Source: Breviolum minutum Mf 1.05b.01 (lineage: Eukaryota > Sar > Dinophyceae > Suessiales > Symbiodiniaceae). From it: a stretch of 64,000 nucleotides of DNA. The notes under the pieces are model-generated. The model did no database searches and was not told where the DNA came from. It saw only the letters and a list, made by a program, of their open reading frames with translations. This document shows, piece after piece, positions 54,736-64,000 of this stretch (the stretch's first letter is position 1; each line of letters opens with the position of its first letter). The stretch lies in assembly GCA_000507305.1 (NCBI GenBank), contig DF239087.1, positions 279,234-343,233 on the forward strand, in the 5' to 3' direction. A program made the translations under genes and the position numbers.

Positions 54736-54852
54736 GGATGTTGAACCAAAAATAGGGGGATTTTACCCCCCAAAATGGATGGTTTATAATGGTTCCAAAC
54801 CCTATTAAAATGGATGATTTGGGGGGTTTTCCCATATTTTTGGAAACACCCA
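54736..54852. repeat. Foldback repeat family A, copy 6
   Basis: GGATGTTGAACCAAAAATAGGGG at the left and CCATATTTTTGGAAACACCC at the right, with CAAAATGGATGG and AAATGGATGATTTGGG inside. Confidence 0.9.
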
Positions 54853-54977
54853 AATGCTATCATCTTTCCATGGAAAAATCTTCAGCAAAAATCTGTCCAG
54901 TTTTTTCCCTTCTTTTGTGGCCGCCAACTTCGATCACTGAAAAAAAAACAAACGGCATCATGACGGATCCATGGGAC

Positions 54978-55041
54978 GAACGGTATATATACCTACATGA
55001 ATGGTTGATGTTTTATGGTAAATGTAGGTAAATCTACCAGT
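54978..55041. repeat. Short inverted repeat family J, copy 2
   Basis: ATACCTACATGAATGG faces GGTAAATGTAGGTAAATC, followed by ACCAGTCC. The two halves are swapped relative to 29328-29389. Confidence 0.6.
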
Positions 55042-55049
55042 CCCATCCC

Positions 55050-55224
55050 AGAAATTTTTTGTGACGAATCGTCATTTGAGGTTGCCCAAGGTGCTGGAAT
55101 TTATGACCTTCAAAGGCAATCTCCAAGTCTAGGGTGGAATTGCCAACCTGATCGGAAACCCAAGGTGTATGGCTCCAAATCGCGGCGCGATAAGATGAAG
55201 GGAATGTATGGTAACCCCATGTAA
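55050..55224 (+). other. Coding-like stretch on the plus strand, not assigned
   Basis: After the AG of CCATCCCAG, the plus strand reads SSFEVAQGAGIYDLQRQSPS and then KPKVYGSKSRRDKMKGMYG, ending at a stop, with a GT donor candidate (GTATG|GTAACC). It looks more coding than the opposite strand. It would be the only plus-strand host exon in this part, so I leave it unassigned. Confidence 0.3.
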
Positions 55225-55831
55225 CCCACCAAAATTCCTTAGCAAATAAAACTTAGGGCAAATTTTTGATGAAAATTAATCTAGGCAAATCATCCTGAAA
55301 AAATCCTCTAATCAATCTAGGCAGAGTACTATAATTCCTGAACCTATATTTTTTTGTTGGCATTTGGGAAGGGTTCCCTTACTAAACCACCATTTCATTT
55401 GGGGGAATTCCCAATGGGTGTTTTGGTCTATAGTTTACCCAAATGATTGGTTAGGTGAAAAAGATTGGTTCATAATTCATAATGGTTGGATTGGTTGGTC
55501 ATTAAGGTTGGTTATTCGAATAATATATTTCAAACTATTTTTGGCAAACCCACCGTAGGAAGTCCGTTGATATGGATTCTACTAGGTCCTAGGAAAGGAT
55601 CAAACCTCCACCAGGAATGAACAATGATTGCAAAAAATACATTCTGCACTTCATATTTCACCTTATGCATATCTTTGGTCTACCCCTCATCCAGTAACAG
55701 TCACAAATGAAGGTTTAGTAGTTGTCTTGCGCTTGGGACATCACCACATGTTGTGCAATCACATCAAAATTTTCCAGACACCTTGCAATTCATATTTTCA
55801 AATCAGGATGGGACTCCCCCTCAAAAAAATC

Positions 55832-55902
55832 CTTGCAGCTTCCAGATGGTAGGACCCCATTGTTGGATGTGGCTGGGACCATTCTGACCACCGAAACACG
55901 AT
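55832..55902 (-). CDS. Exon, unrecognised
   Basis: 71 nt from CATCTCGAG|ATCGTG (phase 0) to GCTGCAAG|GATTTT (GA donor, phase 2). It encodes IVFRWSEWSQPHPTMGSYHL, then EAA. The frame is also open upstream (NASHLE), so the start may lie further 5'. The family is unknown. It is the next coding segment after the membrane-protein exon on the same strand. Confidence 0.45.
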
Positions 55903-56556
55903 CTCGAGATGTGATGCGTTTCGGAATTTTGCAGGTGGTTTGGAAACCCGAAAACGATTCCATGGATACCCGAAAAAATGCTTTGGAAAAGGTGGACTCC
56001 GTTTTATTATGGCCATTTTTGGTATCTACGTTAGTTTTCGGGAGTGTAAATGATACTTTAAAATGGATATTTGTATTGGATTCACCTACCCCGGGACCCA
56101 GGATGCAATCGCTCGTCACCACCAGGATTGTTATATACATTTTGTTGGGATCAACCTGGGACCAACATGGCCAAACATGTTTCATCGGGCCCAGAAAGGC
56201 TAACTTCAGACAGCTTCAAATGATCAAATGCAAGATCGAAGTGGCGCTAAACTTTTTCTTCCAGGTGGTAGGTCCTGGTAGCTGTGCATGTCAGACAAAG
56301 CAGCTAATTAATGGTAATTAGGTGGCTGAACCAAAAGGATTTCTCTGCACCAACCCTGCTCGCAACGTGCCCATCAACATGATTCAAGGCACAGGTTAGT
56401 GGAAATTTTAGCAAAATTCCTGTACTTTCAGAGCTCTGTCTTGAGCCACCAAAAAAGGATGTGCCTCAGAGAGGCCAGCAACCTTCACGAACAAAAGATC
56501 CAAACTGATAGATTCAGCGACTATACAAAAGACATGCAACATGCAACTTGTCTCAC

Positions 56557-57869
56557 CCCTCGTTAAAATTGTGACTCCGGGTCTCTTCTGCTTTGTCTGT
56601 TGCTGAATCAAGAGTCATCTCCACGACTTGGTGCTTAGTCTTCACCTTTTGCCACAATCCGTAACCAAAGCCAAATAAGAAGGAGTAGTTGGACATGATG
56701 TGTACCCACGCTGCCACTGTGGTACTTGCAACTAACAATGTCTCACCCCCTTCATGGTAGGCCTTCAAAGAGCAAGTCTCAAATCCACGATTGAAGCTGA
56801 TTTCGCGTGCTGATGAGTTCCAAATCTCTGGCAAAGTGTCACCTAGCACCAAATGTGTCAGAGTCCCACAACCCTTTCCTCCCAAACATAAATTCACGAA
56901 AGGCCAAAGCGTAAGCACAAGCATCGCTCCAATAGTCCAAGCATTACCTAGGCTCAATCGGAAGCCGAAGCTTGCCAGGGATGGATATCCGAAAGGGATG
57001 TAGAAAATCATGCTGAGTTCTGCCCATCCAACACATTGATTGTAGTTGCCCGTTCCAAGGATGAACCACGGCATGCGCCACACGTATGCTGTCAGAAACA
57101 CCAACATCACATCTGGACGAAATAAGTTGGCACGGCCACAGTTGCCCACATAGAGCCACTGCTCCGCGTGGCATCGCAGCAGGAAGGCTTCATCACCAGG
57201 GGGCCAAAGTGGCCGAAGTGCAGGCCTTAACAACTGAAGATCTGCATGTCCGAGGCCAGGGCCGATGTGCTCGAGTCGTCCTTTGACTGGCCGACGTGCC
57301 CAGATGCTCCGACCAATGAAGACCCAGCTAACGAATGTGAACACGCACACGGACCACACGACCCAGTTGCTAGTCATCAGAAGGTTGCTAGTGAAAGCCA
57401 TGGTGAACATGAAGGCAGTCACCGACAACTGTCCCAAGTGCCACTTTGGTGTAAAGATTGGATTCACTAGCCATTCCATCAATGGTTTAGCAAAGACATA
57501 ACAAAGGAAACAAAAGATGGAAGGGAGAAGTACGGCCAGCATGTTGAGCAACACCTGCTCCTCTCCACCTCGCACCCTCTGAAAGGTGACCTTCTGTCCA
57601 GGCTCACCAGGTATGTGCCATTGCAGCCACCATCTACGTTGCATAACGTGCCATCCATAGCACACAATCCAAAACACCAGACCTCCCAGCAACTTCTTAG
57701 CTAAACCCGGTTGCTCAGTGGGTTTCACTCCCTCTGCATATAGCCAGGCCCCTCGAACATCAGTGAGTGGGACCAAAGCTGCCAAGTGCCCAAGAAACAG
57801 TTTCATCATTACGAAGGGGTATCCGGGAGGCTTCCATTTTGGCTCAAACTTGATGTGATTCTTCGGCAT
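56557..57869 (-). CDS. Large exon encoding a polytopic membrane protein
   Basis: This minus-strand frame of about 438 codons from the ATG at 57869 (MPKNHIKFEPKWKPPGYPF) is uninterrupted and clearly richer in G+C than its surroundings. An acceptor (TGACCCCAG|C) lies directly before the ATG. It ends either at a TGA (56553-56555) or, more likely, at a strong donor GAGGG|GTGAGA that overlaps it. I count about eight to nine hydrophobic segments, including LGGLVFWIVCYGWHVM, LAVLLPSIFCFLCYVFA, WVVWSVCVFTFVSWVFI, VMLVFLTAYVWRMPWFIL, WTIGAMLVLTLWPFVNLCL and MSNYSFLFGFGYGLW. A hydrophilic loop of about 70 residues lies in the middle, and the tail is acidic. I do not recognise the family. A transporter or the membrane part of a polysaccharide synthase are possibilities without direct support. 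Confidence 0.8.
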
Positions 57870-58587
57870 GCTGGGGTCAGGTAAGCAATTTGAATTGGAA
57901 TCAGCCAAAATCTCTGTCTCCAAAATATGTTCTAACGGTTATGTGGTTTCCAAATGTGATCGTTGACGTGTTGTTTCACAAACTTGGTCTTGGAAATTCA
58001 CGGTTTTTGCATGTCCTATCAGTCATGGAAACATCATCTCATCTATCAGACACGCTTGCCGTGCTTTTCTGCCTTGTTATTAAGCTTGACTCAAGAGCAC
58101 TGGAAGCCGCAGATGAGAAGGTTTCAAGGATTTGACCCCTTCTTAGTAACAAGATCATGGCGATAAAGTAAGGTTGTATATGTACATATTTATATGTTTA
58201 TCTCCATACCTGTTATATCATGATGTCTCAGTTGTACCATAATCAATATTATATAATTATCATACATAATTTGAAGTATTGAAGATCTACTTCACCCTTT
58301 TTTTCCTTCCCAAAAAAAACCTATGTCGTTCACCTCACCACCTCCATCAGTCCTGAAAGTCCTCCACCTGGCCAAAACTGGTTGGTTCCCAGGGGCGAGG
58401 GACGGCACCAAGGGATGATAGGAAGGAAACGTTTCAACCAACCGAGGTAGTTTCAATGATTCAACCTTCCATCTCAACAAGATGGAAACAATTTGCTACT
58501 TTTCTTAAATTCACCTAAAAAATTTAGATTCACCAAAAAAAAGTGGAAAGTTGATGAAGGGTAGTTTGTTTTTGTTTTCTTTCTCTC

Positions 58588-58699
58588 CAATCTTGTTGTC
58601 TTGGAAGCCCTCATGCAAGAGCATGGCAATCAACACATCGACATCCCTTTCCCCAGGTGCTGCCTGCGTCGACCTGTCCGAGGATGGCGGGTAGATGTG
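58588..58699 (-). CDS. Exon, unrecognised
   Basis: From CCATCTTCAG|CACATC to about AAGATTG|GAGAGA (GA donor). It encodes HIYPPSSDRSTQAAPGERDV, then DVLIAMLLHEGFQDNKIG. It is well composed and free of stops. It lies about 0.7 kb upstream of the membrane-protein exon on the same strand and may be its N-terminal region. Confidence 0.55.
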
Positions 58700-58734
58700 C
58701 TGAAGATGGAAAAAGTGGATTGAATCAAGGGGCA

Positions 58735-58802
58735 AATACCCACGTGTTATAGGGCTTATATAGGGATTTCCCATGACGGGGTACGTTTGGGATTGCGGTA
58801 CA
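58735..58802. repeat. Inverted repeat family F, partial copy
   Basis: TTATAGGGCTTATATAGGGATTTCCCAT followed by GGGGTACGTT, matching the right half of the copy at 28280-28411. Confidence 0.6.
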
Positions 58803-59136
58803 TCCTTGCGAATCCCCTGATTGTAAAAACAGGTGGGGATGTCTTACCATGGCAATTTTTCCAAACAAAAAACATCAGCATCGAAAACACAGGGCGTTGA
58901 TGGGTGTTGAGGCTTGAAGATTCGAAAATTCCAGGGTTTTTGGGAGAAAAAAAACTCTCCCGGCTTTAATTCACCAACCTGGAAAGACCAAAAAAATGGT
59001 GGAATTGTGTTGCTTTGGAACTTATCATTATTGATCATTATTGTATTATTATCCTTTTTATCAAAGTCCCCCCCAATGCCTTTGAAAAAAAATCACCTGG
59101 TATTTCTCCCTACAACAAACAAATTATGCGTCCCAC

Positions 59137-59170
59137 CTCGTTGGCAGCTCGCGAAGGATCCAGTCTGAAC
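59137..59170 (-). CDS. Possible 34-nt exon
   Basis: From CACATCCCAG|GTTCAG (phase 1) to CCAACGAG|GTGGGA (GT donor, phase 2). It encodes SDWILRELPT. Both splice sites fit the local pattern (AG|G and AG|GT). The family is unknown. Confidence 0.4.
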
Positions 59171-59279
59171 CTGGGATGTGGTTCAGGGTGTCTCAGGGGG
59201 GGAGCAACACAGATGCAACGGTGCCCCCTTAAACATCACCAGAAACAGGTGGACTATCGGATTCTCTTCATTTTTTAGC

Positions 59280-60480
59280 CCTAAGCTGGTGATGTTAGTA
59301 AAACCCACCCAAAAAGGAGCATATTAGCAAATCATCTAAAAAGTCAAAGATTGTACTGGCATATAAGCACCACCAAGGCACCTCAAGCAAGCAAATATCT
59401 GGTTTTTTGGGAGATATTTTGGTTCAAGTGAACTACATGATTGCTGGATGAGTGTAGGAGTTCACCGTAGTTGAGGCTGACGACTTCAAATCCACTCCAT
59501 GGGTGGGTGCTTCAGAAAAGGTGGTGACAGTCAGCTGTTTCAGGTGGGGAAAACTAGGAAATACGTGGCAAAATGACAAATTAAAGAAGTAATTCGAGCC
59601 TTATTCAGAATCACCAATACTAAAAGTGAATATTCTGACTTTAACAGATTAACAGAATAACATTATTTTTCTGAATGACAGATTTACAGAATAGTATATG
59701 TTTCATGAAAGTTCATCATGAATCATCGGAAAGCAAAGACTAGCAGTTGAAACATGGACCCAACGAGATCCCAAAATCCCGAGATCCCCAGATCCAGGAG
59801 CCCCCCACGAGACACATACCTCGGTAGATCGAGGTCGAAAGCTTGGGGGAAATCGTGGTATCCTGCCATGCTGGTAGATAGTAAACCATACACCCTGGAA
59901 AGTGATCGGCTGGAACCTGAAAATCACCTGTTTGAAAAGGAACATCATCTGAAGCAAACCTTCATCGTTGGGTTCAAAAATGTCAATTTTCAGGGGTGTA
60001 GTAAAACTCTCCTGACTACTCATACTTTTGATTGGCTGAAACGGAGATTTTGATTGGAATGTCAGGAGATTCGCGCATCGAAACACATGAAACACTGCTA
60101 TCATTTTACCAGTTGTTGGATGGTTCATGACGTGGATGTTGATATGTCTTGGATGAAAAGACTGGAATCACAGGTCAGTCTTGAAGGGTTTCAGGGATAT
60201 CCTGCTTATCTGCTCGGATTTAAGGCAAAACGAACCATCAAAATATCATCCCTTCCAAAGTTTGCATCGGTCCCAAGAGTAGTTACATGGGTACAAACCC
60301 ATTCGTTGATGAGAGGCATCAACCATGGTTCCCAAATACTTCAAACCAACCTTCCATCAGTGAATTCGTGATATGGCCACCAAAAATAGAACACATTCAA
60401 AGTGAACTCTCATCACCGCAACTCAGGATCTATCTGGCACTCAGGATCTATCTGGCTAAATCATATACTGTAATATGAAA
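59280..60480. other. No gene recognised; one foldback repeat
   Basis: Besides the family D copy at 59889-60001, I see several open frames without motif or limits. The sequence just before 60480 has a direct repeat of CTCAGGATCTATCTGGC. Confidence 0.35.
59889..60001. repeat. Foldback repeat family D, copy
   Basis: ACACCCTGGAAAGTGATCGG with GGAACCTGAAAATCACC at the left; GTCAATTTTCAGGGGTGTA at the right. Confidence 0.8.
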
Positions 60481-60801
60481 TATGAAATATTTGTGCTGAT
60501 CTTACTTTCAATCTATACATATACAAACAATGTGTATCTATCTACCTATATATATATATCATTATATCTATTATATACATATATATACACATATATACAC
60601 ATACACCCGGCAACATCATGGCACCATTCACCAACATCACCAACCGACTCGACACAACTCGGTTCTCCCAACGCCAGCTCCGACTTGAGTCCGGCCAGCG
60701 GTCGTGCCGCGCTGCGAGAAAACCTCACCATGTGGTTCCGTTGTTTCTTCTTTTTTCTGAAGAAACCAAGCTCATCTGACAATTGTTTGCTTGGTGTTCG
60801 C

Positions 60802-61053
<252 letters not shown>

Positions 61054-61089
61054 TTAATTGTGGCCAATGTTGCTTAGCCAAAAAGATTG

Positions 61090-62439
61090 GGCAATGATCA
61101 AAAAACGGCCCAAGCTTGTTGTTTTGGGGTGGAAATCGGGAGTTTCCGGAGTTAAATAGGACACTTTTCTCATTTGAAGTTGTGAACGGACGGTAGTTCA
61201 GGGAAATTTTCTGGGAATCATCTGGCCATTTGGTGAATTAATATCACCCTCATGAAACAATGCCAAAAACGGAAGATTACTCTAATAAATCAACATCTAT
61301 GATGTATATTACTCTTCGGTGCTTCGTAAGAGTCAGTCTCATGTTGGGGAACTGTTAAACTAGTCCAGGTGGGGGTCGTATGTGAGGACAGCTTTGCCAT
61401 CAATCGCCAGGTGGGATGACCTTCAAAACGTTGGTTTCAATCTAAAAATTCCAGAAAAGGTCATGGATTTTCAGTCGATCCTTTGAAGAAAATTTCAAAA
61501 GATTCACTTTAAAAAATCCTGTTAAAAAAAAAAAACATGAAAGCTCTTCAACGATGCGTTGAAAAACGGGGTGGTCCGAGTTTAGATCCTGAGTGCCCCA
61601 AGCTGTTTGGGATATCCAGCTACAAATTGCTGTGATCCTGTCCTGGAGGCCAGACAGGAAGGCACCAACCCGTTGAGCCATGAAGTTGGCGCCAAAAAAA
61701 TGCACCAAAACCATAAATTGGATGATGATTTGTTGTTTCATGTTCTTTATCTTAAAAAGATGCAATATCAGTATATGATGGACCATGTGTATTGAAGAGA
61801 TATGAAAAATATGTATTTATATATATATACTGTATAGATTTGAATGTAAAGACAAAGAGAGAGAGAGAGAGAGACGGAGAGAATTATAGAGATAGGTGCT
61901 CCTTTTTTCACATGGTGCTTAGTAAGGGAATGACCTTTATCTTTGGGTGGAAATCGGTTGTTTCTTGCTGAACTTTCAGGATTCCTTCCTTCCAATTCCG
62001 ATGTTGGTTCTTGAGATTTGGGGTAGCCCCAAAAATGCATCTAGAATGAATCAAAATGCATGATTACTTCAGATGCTATTTGTCATCATCCAAAAACAGA
62101 TTCTTTGTAATTGGAGGTTTTTTTTCCATCATTTCCACAAACTCTCATATATCAATCTATCATCAGTTTCTTGAAAAATACATCCAAATTTTGCAACAGA
62201 AACAACAACAGCAAGGTTTTCTCTTAAATCAACAGCAGAAGCCAAAATTGAACCTCCAACCCACTTCTCTCTTGGTTGATTTCCCTCATTTTGCAACCTA
62301 AACATTGGATCCACCCTCCACTAAGAGTCACCACCAAGAACTATTATGAACCATTTTTAGGATCCTAAACCTTCATTTGTGACGATTGCATCCTGGGTGG
62401 GTTCCCTTCATGGGAATCAAAGGGCACTCCTCCAATACC
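61090..62439. other. No gene recognised
   Basis: This interval holds a short (GA)n run (61855-61873), an AT tract near 61818-61830, and a glutamine-rich plus-strand frame at about 62190-62250 that looks like low complexity. No exon can be supported. Confidence 0.35.
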
Positions 62440-62557
62440 ACCCCCCCCCAAAGAAATAAGGCCCCAAAACAAGGCCTTATTAAGGGAAACCAATGGTGCT
62501 TAGTAGTCCCTTAATAAGGCCGGCTATTTCTTGGGGTTGGCATTGGAGGGGGTGGGC
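62440..62557. repeat. Inverted repeat family G, copy 2
   Basis: ACCCCCCCCCAAAGAAATAAGG and CCTTATTAAGGGAAACCAAT face CCCTTAATAAGGCC and ATTTCTTGGGG. It matches the core at 4736-4862. Confidence 0.7.
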
Positions 62558-62584
62558 CCTCAGATTCCCAATCACTGCCCACCA

Positions 62585-62672
62585 CCTCATCGGTGTCGGC
62601 GGGCCAATGGCCGTGACGTGCGTGGGCGAGGCCCAGCGTGCCGTGCGGCGCCACAACAGCTCGATGGTCTGG
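62585..62672 (-). CDS. Possible GC-rich exon, frame uncertain
   Basis: The minus strand between CATCACCAG|ACCATC and CGATGAG|GTGGTG is strongly G+C-rich and open in two frames (RAVVAPHGTLGLAHARHGHW or TIELLWRRTARWASPTHVTA). The plus strand is open too (GGPMAVTCVGEAQRAVRRHN). The composition argues for coding, but strand and frame are unresolved. Confidence 0.3.
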
Positions 62673-62699
62673 TGATGGGATGGTAGGTGAATGGATGGA

Positions 62700-64000
62700 T
62701 GGATTAAAAAATGTCTGGAGATCCCTTGATTCTTCTTGATCCACCAAAGATGATTCCATGGAAAAACTAGGATGTTGTTCCAAAAAAATGCATGTCAGGT
62801 ATGATTTATTGCTTAGGAAACCTAAAGCAGATGAGTTCACCAAAATATGCATGCCATTTAGAAGTGGATTACGGCTTATAACCCCTGTTACTAACATTTA
62901 CGAACTATTTGTTAAGTTCCTGGGACATGGTTGGTCAGGGGAGAATCTCTATAGTGGTTGATGTTGAACCCCTGTCCAAATGCGTAATATTACCCCCTGG
63001 TCCTTTTTATATTATCAACTGGGCCCCTAGACGCTGCTGAAATGAAGATGGCGTCCCAAAGTAGATCACCAAAAATCTGTACATTGCACATGATTTGGGA
63101 GTCAAAACTTCTATCCCGCTAGTTCATGAAAAAAACATATCCAACAGAAAGTTGGGACCCCAATTGTGGTTCTGTAAGGATTTACATCCACTTGAACCAC
63201 AACCACAATTTGGAGGGCCCCTGCTCCCAGCACGCTGCCCTTCTGAACCCAGAAGGCTAATTTGGTAGAATGATGCTATCATCGAAAGTGAAATCTTTGA
63301 AGGGTGCACTTACAAACTCTCTCACCAGAAATCCTCTATCGTTTCTATCGTTTCTTTCTCAAAAATGTCCCACCTGAAGGATCTTTGTCACAGTGACCAA
63401 TCGAGCTGAGATGGGCATGCAAATGATCGATTAAAAAATGTTGAAGCTACCATCATGATCTGGGAAACGTGCATTTTTTGATCATTTATGTTGGTTTTCG
63501 TGACGTTCATTTTCAGGTTTTGTCAGTAGTTTCCAACGCGTATTCCATCCTGTTCCTGTCGATTCCTAAGCTTTCACCTGAACTCACAATCCCAATGCCT
63601 CGCAAGGACCACAACGTTGACTCCATTCCTTGGGGCGTTTTTCTGGATGCAGCATAAATATGGATGATATGGATGAGATCTTCTTTCAGGTTGAGAAAGT
63701 GTGCGAATTTACCCAGAAATTCTGTGATCAAACAGCTTGTACTACCAGAATTTTTGGTTGGAATTGGAACTGCCACACTATTTTTTGACCAGATAACAAA
63801 AAAATTGCCCCACTTTGAACGGAGGGGGTGAAATTCATGATAATTTGTTGGGGGGCGATTCCCTGATCGAAAAACATGTTATCTATACGTATGGATTATT
63901 TGAGATATAAGCACGGAAGGTCGGCAACTGCTGGTTGCTGTAATTGGATCAAAATGCATGACCCCAAATATTCATGTTCATTGGAAACATGTTGACGGAA
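62700..64000. other. No gene recognised
   Basis: Open frames up to 87 codons on both strands, without motif or splice limits. I see no repeat family member here. Confidence 0.35.

Noticed and set aside
57834-57847. CCATTTTGGCTCAA, 14 bases identical to the end of the dinoflagellate spliced leader, on the plus strand
   Set aside because: It lies inside the minus-strand membrane-protein exon, where it encodes FEPKW in antisense, and no plus-strand gene follows. The most likely explanation is chance.

Overview
This is nuclear DNA from a eukaryote, most likely a dinoflagellate. The coding exons I can support are tiny and separated by introns of a few hundred bases to about 1.5 kb. They sit almost entirely on the minus strand. 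Introns start with GT or, often, GC (perhaps GA), and nearly every acceptor is AG followed by a G in the exon. That splice pattern, together with an ISXO2/IS1595-like transposase gene and abundant short repeats, is what is known from dinoflagellates such as the Symbiodiniaceae and Polarella. The species cannot be fixed from the window.

The centrepiece is a WD40-repeat gene on the minus strand. Sixteen consecutive exons from 37,910 down to 26,485 join in frame with matching phases at every junction. They add up to about 745 coding bases and six WD40 repeats spread over about 11.4 kb. Exons average below 50 bases and include one of 18 bases and one of 23 bases. Further pieces at 38.3 kb, 40.8 kb and 25.7 kb probably belong to it. 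Other minus-strand exons lie upstream (48.4, 47.5, 46.4 and 43.1 kb) and downstream (25.2, 25.0 and 24.7 kb). They may be further parts of the same protein or of neighbouring genes, but I cannot prove the links.

From 52 to 63 kb there are more minus-strand exons. One, at 56.56-57.87 kb, is about 1.3 kb long and encodes a polytopic membrane protein of unknown function. From 11 to 20 kb there are isolated minus-strand exons and, at 13.0-14.6 kb, a decayed retroelement-like coding stretch. The first 11 kb holds repeats but no exon that I can support.

The rest is dominated by short inverted-repeat (foldback, MITE-like) elements. At least five families recur many times, and several copies lie inside the WD40 introns. 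At 44.6-45.9 kb there is a complete-looking DNA transposon of the IS1595/Merlin type. It has terminal inverted repeats and a duplicated target site, carries a damaged transposase gene, and is inserted into a copy of one of the short repeat families. Simple-sequence repeats (CAA/TTG, CAT/ATG, GATA) are frequent. One of them holds a 370-base assembly gap at 39,174-39,543.
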